The notes under the pieces were generated by a model. That model was not told where the DNA came from and did no database searches. It saw nothing but the letters and a program-made list of their open reading frames with translations. This document shows positions 19,090-26,706 of a stretch of 64,000 nucleotides of DNA, piece by piece. Source of the stretch: Planctomycetia bacterium (GTDB taxonomy: Bacteria; Planctomycetota; Phycisphaerae; UBA1845; UTPLA1); assembly GCA_015075745.1 (NCBI GenBank), contig JABTTW010000001.1, positions 3,162,001-3,226,000 on the forward strand, in the 5' to 3' direction. Numbering within the stretch: the stretch's first letter is position 1; every line of letters begins with the position of its first letter. The position numbers were made by a program, and so were the translations under genes.

Positions 19090-20532
19090 ATGACACACAT
19101 GCGATACGACTTGATCCTTTTCGCCGCCGCGGCGGCCCTCTTGATGGCGCCAAGCCCGGCAATGTCTCAGAGCCCCGGGAAGTCCGCCGATCTGGAAACG
19201 CGCTACCGCGATACCGCCCGCAAGATCACCGAAGCCGCGCTTCAGACTCATGGGGCATACGACAAACTGGTCGAACTCTGCGACGACATCGGCCACCGGC
19301 TCAGCGGCTCGCCCGAACTCGAGAAGGCCGTTGACTGGGCCCAGAAAAAAATGCGCGACGACGGACAGGAAAACGTCCGCGCCGAGCCCGTCATGGTCTC
19401 GAAGTGGGTCCGCGGTCGCGAGTCGCTCGAGATGATCGCACCCCGAAAAACTTTCCTCTCCATGCTCGGCCTCGGTATGTCCGTCGGCACGTCCGCCGAA
19501 GGCATCTCCGCGAGCGTCCTCGTGGTCGCCGACGAAGCCGCGCTGGAAGCCGCCGGCGAAAAGGCCGCGGGAAAAATCATCCTCTTTAACAATCCCATGC
19601 CCACCTACGATCCCGAAACCGGCTCAGGCTACGGAACCGCCGTCCGCTTTCGCCACAAGGGTGCGCAGCTCGCCGCCGAACACGGCGCCGTCGCGTGCCT
19701 CGTCCGCAGTGTCACCGCCCGAAGTCTCCACACCTCCCACACCGGCGCCATGAGCTACGGTGACGCATTCAAGAAGGTCCCCGCCGCCGCCATCTCAATC
19801 GAGGACGCCGAGTTGATCTCCCGCCTCACTGCGCGGGGCATCGATGTTCGCGTGAATCTCAAAATGGAGGCCCGCAATGAAGGCCAGGCCAAGTCCGCCA
19901 ACGTCATCGGCGAGCTTCGCGGCCGTGAAAAGCCCGAGGAAGTGGTCGTCATCGGCGGCCATCTCGACGCATGGGACGTCGGTCAGGGCGCCCACGACGA
20001 CGGCACCGGCTGCGTCATGGCGATGGAAGCCATCAACGTCCTCAGGAAGCTGAACCTGACCCCGCGCCGGACCATTCGAGTCGTCCTCTGGACCAACGAA
20101 GAAAACGGCCTCGCCGGCGGCAAGGAATACGCCCGATTCCATGCCGATGAATTGGCGAATCACGTCGCCGCCATCGAGTCCGACGCCGGTGGCTTCGAGC
20201 CCCGTTCCTTCAACGTTGAATGCTCAGATAAGAAGGTACAGGAAACCGCCGCCCGCCAACTGGCCGAGATCGTCAAACTCCTTCGCCCTACCTGTACGAT
20301 GGACATCTCGCAGGGCCATTCCGGCGCCGACGTCAGTCCGATGAGAGACGCCGGCGTCGTTCTCATGGGCCTCTCGGTCGAAGGCTCAAAATACTTCGAC
20401 TATCACCACTCCCACGCCGACACCATCGACAAGGTAGACCCGGTGGAGCTCTCCAAGTGCACCGCGGCGATGGCCGTCATGTCCTACGTCCTCGCCGACA
20501 TGCCCCAGCGCCTCGGCCGCGAAGCCAACTAA
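19090..20532 (+). CDS. exported M28-family metallopeptidase (carboxypeptidase Q-like)
   Basis: A 480-residue protein starting at ATG 19090, where GGAGGG sits 7 bases upstream; the in-frame ATG at 19075 lies before that site. A signal peptide ends near PAMS. A protease-associated (PA) insert lies around residues 130-250. The two-zinc M28 site is complete: GGHLDAWDVG (His, Asp), AHDDGTG (bridging Asp), NEENGLAGG (Glu-Glu), ESDAGG (Asp) and YHHSHADT (His). Enzymes of this group cut dipeptides or N-terminal residues outside the cytoplasm. It is divergent from the Tat-exported aminotransferase. Confidence 0.9.
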   Translation: MTHMRYDLILFAAAAALLMAPSPAMSQSPGKSADLETRYRDTARKITEAALQTHGAYDKLVELCDDIGHRLSGSPELEKAVDWAQKKMRDDGQENVRAEPVMVSKWVRGRESLEMIAPRKTFLSMLGLGMSVGTSAEGISASVLVVADEAALEAAGEKAAGKIILFNNPMPTYDPETGSGYGTAVRFRHKGAQLAAEHGAVACLVRSVTARSLHTSHTGAMSYGDAFKKVPAAAISIEDAELISRLTARGIDVRVNLKMEARNEGQAKSANVIGELRGREKPEEVVVIGGHLDAWDVGQGAHDDGTGCVMAMEAINVLRKLNLTPRRTIRVVLWTNEENGLAGGKEYARFHADELANHVAAIESDAGGFEPRSFNVECSDKKVQETAARQLAEIVKLLRPTCTMDISQGHSGADVSPMRDAGVVLMGLSVEGSKYFDYHHSHADTIDKVDPVELSKCTAAMAVMSYVLADMPQRLGREAN

Positions 20533-20610
20533 ACGCCGCCCCGCTCGGCCCCTGCCCCATTTAGCCGCCGACCTTCGTCGGCGCCCGCGCGATCCTCCCG
20601 TACCGCCTCC

Positions 20611-20679
20611 GAAGAGCCCCGGACTTCGAAGAGCCCCGGACATTCGAAGAGCTCCGGACTTCGACGAGCCCCGGACTTC
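20611..20679. repeat. four tandem copies of a 17-18 bp unit
   Basis: The unit GAAGAGCCCCGGACTTC is repeated at 20611, 20628, 20646 and 20663 with one or two changes per copy. The last copy runs into a hairpin with AGTCCGGG. There are no spacers, so this is not a CRISPR array. Confidence 0.85.
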
Positions 20680-20932
20680 AGTCCGGGCGGTTCAAAACCC
20701 ACCATCGGCCTCCACTCCCGCGCGCACACGGAGCATCTATCTTCTATGAGATGTCCGCCACCAATCCCACTCCCGCGCCCCCCGATCCGAGCCGCGCGCG
20801 TCAGCAAGCGGTACCAGAAAATCCGGATGCCAATTGCATTCAACACCCATCGCCGACGCAATCAGTACCGCCGCCTCTGCATTTTCCTGGATCCTCTCAA
20901 ATGCCCCCACGCAACCCCGCGACCGCGCACCA

Positions 20933-20972
20933 TTTCGACGTTTCGACGTTTCGACTTTTCGACGTTTCCACG
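20933..20972. repeat. five tandem copies of the 8-mer TTTCGACG
   Basis: The copies start at 20933, 20941, 20949, 20957 and 20965; copies 3 and 5 each have one change. It is a microsatellite-like tract in a non-coding stretch. Confidence 0.85.
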
Positions 20973-21095
20973 GAAAACCACCCAAATCGCGAACCACCCC
21001 AACCCGCGCCCGCCACAGCGCTTACAAGCGCCCCCCAAAAACTTTTTCGCCTATTGTCACCTTGCCTTTTGCGTGCCCCGCCCTCCGCAACCAAC

Positions 21096-21713
21096 TCAAT
21101 AATGCACGCCGGGCGTCGATTTTCCACCGCGATATGTCACCTTGCAGAGGTGGCAGGGGGTGTCGGTGACAATCGCCAAAGCACACGATTCGCACCGCGA
21201 CGCGGCCTCAACCGCCAGCAGCATCGTCTCGAATGCCTGGCTGCCCTCGCCGAAGAGCTTTTGATCCGCCACCGCCGTATTGCCGATCATGCCGACCTTG
21301 CAGCCGTCGCACCAGCCATACCGCTCGGCATTCTTGCGGCAACCGGCACACCCAATCGACTCGGTCGTGTGGACCTTCCCCTTGCCCAGCACGTACGTGA
21401 GCTTCGAGAAGAAGGCGAGCTTGTTGATCCAGCCTGTCTTGCAATGGTCGCAGAAGCCGTCGACCTTCACGGCAGCCTGGCACTCGGGGCATTTGATCGC
21501 GTCGAGTTGCAGCTCGTGGCCGTGGGCGTCCATGCATTCGAAGAGAATCTTCGACTTCATCGCCACACTGGCGACATACCCGACCCTGCACGCCTCGCAC
21601 CACTGGTTCTCCAGTCGCGCGCGAACGCAGCTTTCGCATGACTTGGCGGGCACCCGATCGCAGGCGCAGATAAGAGGTAGCAGCAAAATGGCCGACAGCA
21701 GGCGGCGCGACAT
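21096..21713 (-). CDS. Cys-rich lipoprotein with eight CxxC pairs
   Basis: A 205-residue protein with an N-terminal lipoprotein-type signal (SRRLLSAILLLPLICAC), whose last Cys could be the lipidated residue. Eight CxxC pairs follow at regular spacing: CESC, CEAC, CPEC, CDHC, CAGC, CDGC, CESC and CHLC. Around them a segment pattern recurs (WCEACRVGYVASV, FCDHCKTGWINK, WCDGCKVGMIGN). This looks like three or four repeated zinc-ribbon or rubredoxin-like knuckles of about 45 residues. Metal binding is inferred. No known enzyme family was recognised, and the neighbours do not explain its job. Confidence 0.75.
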   Translation of the reverse strand: MSRRLLSAILLLPLICACDRVPAKSCESCVRARLENQWCEACRVGYVASVAMKSKILFECMDAHGHELQLDAIKCPECQAAVKVDGFCDHCKTGWINKLAFFSKLTYVLGKGKVHTTESIGCAGCRKNAERYGWCDGCKVGMIGNTAVADQKLFGEGSQAFETMLLAVEAASRCESCALAIVTDTPCHLCKVTYRGGKSTPGVHY

Positions 21714-21860
21714 GATGACAACCTTCGACTGGAGAACGTCCAGCGTCAGCTATACCCCGGGGAAGAGCGCGGAGGCAAGCCGGGGCCCGACCGCGGCGCG
21801 AGGCCGCCCGGCATGCTCACCCGCGCGGGCGGAGCGGGAACGATTCTGATCGGCCTGCCC

Positions 21861-22565
21861 CTAGTGGAGCAGATCGTCCACGAAGGCAACCGTGTTGGCG
21901 GCCAGGGAGCCCTGGCAGTACTCGGAGCAGACCGGTTTGTCGCCGACGTCAGGCGTTCCGAGTTGTGCGCGGACAAATGCGGCAACGTCGCCACCATCGA
22001 GGACGCCGCTGTTGTCGCAGTCGCCCAACAGAGCACAGCCGACGTTGATGGTGCCTGTCTGCCCGGCGTAATTGGTCGGCGAGTTGCAAGGAGTCGTCAG
22101 CGACCGCGTCAGCGAATGAACGCCGTCAGTCGGCAGAAGTCCCGCGCCATAGGTCCATGCGTCGAATGGCGTATAGGAAACAGTGTTGGCGGCGCCGACG
22201 GTGTTGATAAACGGAACGCTTCCAGCCGGGAAAACGTAGTCCGGAGTCGGCGCGCCGGGCAGCCCCACAAACGCCGGCGTCGCAAACAGCAGCGTCTTGA
22301 AGCTGGTCGGCGGCGTGCGACCGGGAGGGGGAATCAGGTAGCTTCGGGCCGGGTTGGTACTCGTGATGTTGTGACCATTGACGGCAGTTTCGTTAGCCCC
22401 GCCGCCGGTCTCTCTGATCTCGACAAACTGGATCGTCCCCGTGGAATCGGTAAAGACCTCGTTGATGTCCCACGTATGGCCGCCGGCCCACGCCAGCCCG
22501 ACGGGAATCGACAAGAGACCGATGGCCATGACGCAAATCCGAGCCTTTTGAGTGTTCCCGCTCAT
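21861..22565 (-). CDS. secreted protein with dockerin-like C-terminus
   Basis: A 234-residue protein from ATG 22565, which has GGAGG 8 bases upstream; the frame runs further back to 22685 without support. A signal peptide (ICVMAIGLLSIPVGLAWA) is followed by a domain of about 130 residues beginning HTWDINEVFTDSTGTIQFVE, a beta-rich opening found in planctomycetal surface proteins of unknown function. The C-terminal 65 residues carry one intact EF-hand loop (GDCDNSGVLDGGDVAAF) and a second, degenerate one ending AFVDDLLH. That end matches the tail of three other secreted proteins in the window. Confidence 0.75.
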   Translation of the reverse strand: MSGNTQKARICVMAIGLLSIPVGLAWAGGHTWDINEVFTDSTGTIQFVEIRETGGGANETAVNGHNITSTNPARSYLIPPPGRTPPTSFKTLLFATPAFVGLPGAPTPDYVFPAGSVPFINTVGAANTVSYTPFDAWTYGAGLLPTDGVHSLTRSLTTPCNSPTNYAGQTGTINVGCALLGDCDNSGVLDGGDVAAFVRAQLGTPDVGDKPVCSEYCQGSLAANTVAFVDDLLH

Positions 22566-22867
22566 CTTTTCTTCCTCCACTTCCCGCATTGTTTTCGAGT
22601 GAAATTCGTGAAGTCCCACACGACTCCCGAATTCCAAAGAGAATGGGGCCGCCCGAGCCCGCAAGGCGAAGCCCGAACCCACCACCCCGTATTAGGGAAT
22701 GTCACGGCCCGGCAAACATCTTGCTATTTGTCTGGGTTTATCATTCGAGCCCGCCCGATGAGGGGGAAGGCGTGTGACTCTATGCACACCCTCCCTCCTG
22801 GATCGGCGGAATCCCGGAAGAATCGTGGTCAAATTGGGTCAACCGGCCCGGGTCGCTCCTGCGGCCC
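22566..22867. other. 302-bp intergenic region, no gene seen
   Basis: It lies between two minus-strand genes and should hold the promoter of the dockerin-tailed protein and the 3' end of the beta-lactamase transcript. The only structure noticed is an imperfect inverted repeat around GTGTG (22772-22776) and CACAC (22785-22789). No convincing -35/-10 pair was found. Confidence 0.4.
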
Positions 22868-23656
22868 TCATTTGTCGCGGACGAGACGCAGATCCTTGAG
22901 GATCGAGAACACAATCTCTCGCGTCTTCATCCCCATGGCATCCAGCCCTTTCGCATTGGCCGCGAAGACAAATTCACGCTTGCCGCTCTTGAGATGGCCG
23001 ACGAACCAGCCCAGGTCGTTGCGCTCATATGAACAACCGGTCCCCGTCTTGCCGCTGAAGACCCAGTCTCCGCTGCTCTCCAGGACGATCATCTCGCGCA
23101 CCTGCTCCATGACTTCGGGCTTGATCGGCAGGCGATTCGTGTACAAACGTTGCATGAACGTGAGCTGCTCCTCGGCTGAGATATTCAGCGATGAACAAAG
23201 CCAGAACTGGTCTATCCCTCCCGACATGTCCTTGTTGCCGTATTCGAGTTTGTTGAGATACCCCTGCATCCGCTGGGCCCCGACTCGCCGGGCAAGCTCC
23301 TGGAAATACCAGACGACCGACACGCGCACGGCACTGCGAAGGGTATGGTCCTTTTCGCACTCCTTGCGATTCTGCGGCTTGCCGTCCCACTTGAGCTCCA
23401 TGTCCGGTCCCGTGGCGACGCCGCTGTCCAGCGCGACCAGCGAGTTGAATATCTTTGAAGTCGAGCAGGGCGACAGCCCCTCTTTGCAGCGATCGGCCTT
23501 GTACCGAATCGTGAAGTCCTGCCCGATCTCCTTGAGGACAAAGCAGCCGTCGAACGCGCCGAATCGGGCGTCGAAATTGATGGGGGCCGCAGCGGCCTTT
23601 GCGGGTGGAGGCGGGGCGATGGCGAGCACGAGCGGCACGAGAACAGACACGAACAT
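22868..23656 (-). CDS. class D (OXA-type) beta-lactamase
   Basis: A 262-residue exported protein. ATG 23656 is chosen because GAAGGGAG lies 6 bases upstream and a signal peptide (MFVSVLVPLVLAIA) follows. All class D motifs are present: Ser65-Thr-Ser-Lys68 (S-x-x-K nucleophile and the lysine that is carboxylated in OXA enzymes), SVV (S-x-V) before WYFQELARRVG, YGN followed by KDMSGGIDQFWL (with the conserved Trp), and Lys203-Thr-Gly (GKTGTG). The length equals that of known OXA enzymes. It hydrolyses beta-lactams in the periplasm by acyl-enzyme chemistry; activity and spectrum are not visible. No mobile element or resistance gene is next to it, so it looks like a chromosomal intrinsic gene. 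Confidence 0.9.
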   Translation of the reverse strand: MFVSVLVPLVLAIAPPPPAKAAAAPINFDARFGAFDGCFVLKEIGQDFTIRYKADRCKEGLSPCSTSKIFNSLVALDSGVATGPDMELKWDGKPQNRKECEKDHTLRSAVRVSVVWYFQELARRVGAQRMQGYLNKLEYGNKDMSGGIDQFWLCSSLNISAEEQLTFMQRLYTNRLPIKPEVMEQVREMIVLESSGDWVFSGKTGTGCSYERNDLGWFVGHLKSGKREFVFAANAKGLDAMGMKTREIVFSILKDLRLVRDK

Positions 23657-23792
23657 GACAGACTCCCTTCTGTATGACATTCGCGGCAACCGGGATCATA
23701 CGCAGGCGCGGGCCGGCGGTTCGCCAAAAAAACAGGCGCACCTTTTCACCGGGTTGCTGCGGCAATTCCTGCGCAGGCCGGTCATGCCAAAT

Positions 23793-26498
23793 CTAGGGCA
23801 AAAGGTCGTCGGTAAACGGCTGCACGTCCAATGCGTCCAGCACCGTATCGTGATTGCGATCGTACATGCACGCCAAGCCAGGGTCCGGCGGATCGGCAAG
23901 CAGCGTGGCGACGAACAACGCCATGTCTGTCCACTCCGGGTCGCAGGGATCGAGAACAAGATTGGCGTTGCAGTCACTCACATATCCGGGGCGGAAATCC
24001 AGGCCCGTCGGCGTCGGCAGCGGGCCATCGCCGCGGACATAGGAGCGGATGAAGACGCCGCTCGTCGCGTTGTACTCATAGACGCGAATGTTCGCCGGGT
24101 CCGTTCGCACAACAAACACCGTACCGACCGGGCCGACGCGAATTCCCCATGCCCCAATCGGGAAGATCTGCTGTGTGAAGACGCGAATAAAAGCGCCGGT
24201 ACCGCCGTCGAATTCGAGCACGTTGTTCCCACTCGAATTGGAAACCAGCAGCTTGCCATCAGGCTTGAAGACAAGTCCGCGAGGTCCGTTCAGTCCGCCG
24301 CTGCCGGCGCTGACAAACGTGCCGACCAGTGCCCCCGTCCCGCCGTCGTACTGAATGACCGTGTTGTTCCCACTGGTCACATAGAGATTGCCATTGGGGC
24401 CGAATGTCAAACCGTACGGCGACGAAAGTCCGCCGGAACCCGCCGCAACGAAAGTGCCAATGATCGCGCCGGTCGAACCGTCATAGCGAATGACCGAGTT
24501 CGTCAGCCGGCTGGCGACATAAAGATTTCCATCCGGGCCGAACACAAGCGACGAAGGGCCATCGAGCCCGCCGCTGTTTGCGGCGACAAAGTCGGAAGTC
24601 GTGCCGGTGTCCACATTCACCCGGACAACGCGATCGTTTGCGTGGCTGGCCACATAAAGTTGTCGATCAGGTCCAAAGACGCAGTCGTACGGATCGAGGA
24701 CAGCGCCCGCGCCGAAATTACCGACTGGATATCCGCTGGTGCTGAAATACTCGCGGACATACCCGGCTCGATCTGCGACAAACAGGTTGTTTCCTCGACC
24801 CAGTTCGATCCAGTCGGAGATGCCATTGGCATTGCAGTCCTGGCAGACGTCCGGTGTCACATTGCGATCGACATCGACGAATCCGCCGCCGTTCACATCC
24901 GACCAGTCCAGAATACCGTTGCCGTTGCAGTCCGGGTCGCAGTCGTCCGGCACGTTGTTGCCGTCTGCATCATTCGCCGGGAACAGATCGCATTCATAAG
25001 GATCGGGCAGGCCGTTGGCGTTGCAGTCCGGTTCGCAGGCATCAAGGATGAAGTTCCCATTGACGTCCGGCGCCCCGCCGAAGATTTCGTCCTCGTCGAT
25101 CATGCCGTTGGAATTACAGTCCTCGCATTCGTCTGGGACATTGTTGAAATTGGTGTCGAGGCTCGTCTCATTGCTGATGTCATCGAAGTCGCTGATGCCG
25201 TTGCCGTTGCAGTCGTAGTAAAAGCAGGCGCCGGCAATCATCTCCGATTCAATCACGTCCTGAACGCGACGATGAAAGCGCACGTCCGTGTTGGTCGTCC
25301 CGCCGGGAAATGTGTGACAGTAGCTCATGATCGTGCCGCGCGAGGGGACACCATTGCCGCAATCGTCGATCGTCGGGGAATAGCCGTCGTGGGTGTGATA
25401 GGTGCCGCTGTTGTGGCCCATCTCGTGGGTCGTCACGATGACGTCCCAGTTCCCCAGGTGCGAACCCTCGATGGGGCTGGGGAAACCACCGAGCAGAAAC
25501 GCGCTGATGGCGTATGCAAATCCCTCGCAGGTTCCGCCGACGTATCCAACGCCTCCGTAGCCCGTATCGCGTCGACCGGAAAGCATGTGGACGTAGTTGA
25601 GTCCGGCCGTATTCTCGTTGGTGGTCCAGTACTCGTAAAACCCGAACAAGTCGGTCGCCGAAAACGGCTCACCGCCCGCCGGCCAGAGTCGAACAAACGT
25701 CAGGTTAAAACGAATATTGAGGTCGCGCTCGTAAATGTCGCTCCCGGCGGCATACAGGGCGACAACGTACGCCTCGGCATCCATCACGTTGTCAAACAGA
25801 TTCACGTAGAACTGGTCGCCATCGACGGCGACGTTTGCGATGCGCGGACCGCGAACATCCGTGACGCTTCCGCGCGGAGTAACGGTAGAAGCGGAGACCG
25901 CATGGGGCGCCGGCCCGACCCCGCAGAATTCAGGAAACTCCGGCAGGGCGAACTCGCCGGGCCCTTCGTGGATGGTGAACAAACTCCGTCCGTTCGCAGT
26001 CCTACCCGCGCCCCGGCTGGAGAGAAAGATATCTCGGCCTTCAAAGTGGACGGATCCGTTGGTGAGGCCGGTCGCCGACACGGAAAGGAACGCGTGGGAC
26101 CCAGGAGCGCCTTCCACATGTCCACGATAAAGGACGATGTCGGGCGGTTGCAGTTCGGTTGGGCCGTTTGGCCCCATCGAGATGAAGCGCGTTCGCGGCG
26201 TGGTCACCTCGAAGCGGGTCATCAACAGGGGCAGGCTGGTACCGTCGGCGAGCGGCAGCATGAGCCTCCGCTGACTTGCTCCCTGCTTGAGAAGGAGAAA
26301 CTCTGATTCCGGGATGGCGGCACGGAGGTATTTTCCCTGTGGCGCCATCGACTCGATCCTGATGGGACGCCCAACCGTCGCCTCCGACGGTCCATGAATT
26401 GGCGCCTCGGCGATCAACGTACCGCAGGCGGCCAGGACGCCAATCACTGAAGAAACGAAAGCGGAAGTAGAGAAACGCACGGTATCTGACAACATCAT
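23793..26498 (-). CDS. secreted zinc metalloprotease (HExxHxxGxxH) with propeller and dockerin-like tail
   Basis: A 901-residue protein beginning ATG-ATG at 26498/26495 behind GGGGAG, with a signal peptide ending near LIAEA. The metzincin zinc motif is HEMGHNSGTYH (His358, Glu359, His362, His368), as in reprolysin-like M12 enzymes. Residues ~430-565 are Asp/Asn-rich calcium-type repeats (DCNGNGISDFDD, DCNANGLPDPYE, DCNGNGILDWSD). Residues ~565-820 form an NHL-like propeller with repeated FGPDGNLYVAS blades. The C-terminus ends LDVQPFTDDLLP, nearly the same as the P-domain protein. It is probably an extracellular protease held at the surface or in a complex through this tail. Confidence 0.88.
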   Translation of the reverse strand: MMLSDTVRFSTSAFVSSVIGVLAACGTLIAEAPIHGPSEATVGRPIRIESMAPQGKYLRAAIPESEFLLLKQGASQRRLMLPLADGTSLPLLMTRFEVTTPRTRFISMGPNGPTELQPPDIVLYRGHVEGAPGSHAFLSVSATGLTNGSVHFEGRDIFLSSRGAGRTANGRSLFTIHEGPGEFALPEFPEFCGVGPAPHAVSASTVTPRGSVTDVRGPRIANVAVDGDQFYVNLFDNVMDAEAYVVALYAAGSDIYERDLNIRFNLTFVRLWPAGGEPFSATDLFGFYEYWTTNENTAGLNYVHMLSGRRDTGYGGVGYVGGTCEGFAYAISAFLLGGFPSPIEGSHLGNWDVIVTTHEMGHNSGTYHTHDGYSPTIDDCGNGVPSRGTIMSYCHTFPGGTTNTDVRFHRRVQDVIESEMIAGACFYYDCNGNGISDFDDISNETSLDTNFNNVPDECEDCNSNGMIDEDEIFGGAPDVNGNFILDACEPDCNANGLPDPYECDLFPANDADGNNVPDDCDPDCNGNGILDWSDVNGGGFVDVDRNVTPDVCQDCNANGISDWIELGRGNNLFVADRAGYVREYFSTSGYPVGNFGAGAVLDPYDCVFGPDRQLYVASHANDRVVRVNVDTGTTSDFVAANSGGLDGPSSLVFGPDGNLYVASRLTNSVIRYDGSTGAIIGTFVAAGSGGLSSPYGLTFGPNGNLYVTSGNNTVIQYDGGTGALVGTFVSAGSGGLNGPRGLVFKPDGKLLVSNSSGNNVLEFDGGTGAFIRVFTQQIFPIGAWGIRVGPVGTVFVVRTDPANIRVYEYNATSGVFIRSYVRGDGPLPTPTGLDFRPGYVSDCNANLVLDPCDPEWTDMALFVATLLADPPDPGLACMYDRNHDTVLDALDVQPFTDDLLP

Positions 26499-26637
26499 GA
26501 ATCGGTCTCCCCGAACGACGGCGCTGGGCCGTATGGCAAGGCTCGCATGCCTTCATGATAACGCGAGAAGCGGCCTAAGGAGATCGCCGTGCCCGTAGAT
26601 TCTCTCAAAAAAATAGGGGGGTGTGGACTATAACACG

Positions 26638-26667
26638 GCAGAGCCGACCACCGTGGGTCGGCTCTGC
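26638..26667 (-). terminator. 12-bp perfect hairpin downstream of the PEP-CTERM sugar dehydrogenase gene
   Basis: GCAGAGCCGACC (26638-26649) pairs with GGTCGGCTCTGC (26656-26667) around a 6-base loop, about 40 bases behind the stop at 26707. No T-tract follows on the minus strand, so termination is likely but not certain. Confidence 0.55.
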
Positions 26668-26706
26668 TCCGAAAAGGGAACCAGGATTAAGAACGCGACC
26701 GCGCAA

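Larger units (their letters stand above)
20533..21095. other. 563-bp intergenic region with short repeats, no gene seen
   Basis: No frame here has a ribosome binding site, signal peptide or recognisable domain. The region holds two simple-repeat tracts (20611-20679 and 20933-20972) and a perfect 8-bp hairpin CCCGGACT/AGTCCGGG (20670-20677 and 20680-20687). It separates the convergent M28 gene and the Cys-rich lipoprotein gene. Confidence 0.6.

Noticed and set aside
20611..20679. Possible CRISPR array
   Set aside because: The units follow each other without spacers, are only 17-18 bp long, and no cas gene is in the window.
21813..26306. A plus-strand open frame of almost 1500 codons opposite several secretome genes
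   Set aside because: It lies antisense to the dockerin-tailed protein, the beta-lactamase and the metalloprotease, all of which have signal peptides, ribosome binding sites and clear motifs. Its translation is Arg/His/Val rich with no domain. It is a product of high-GC codon bias.
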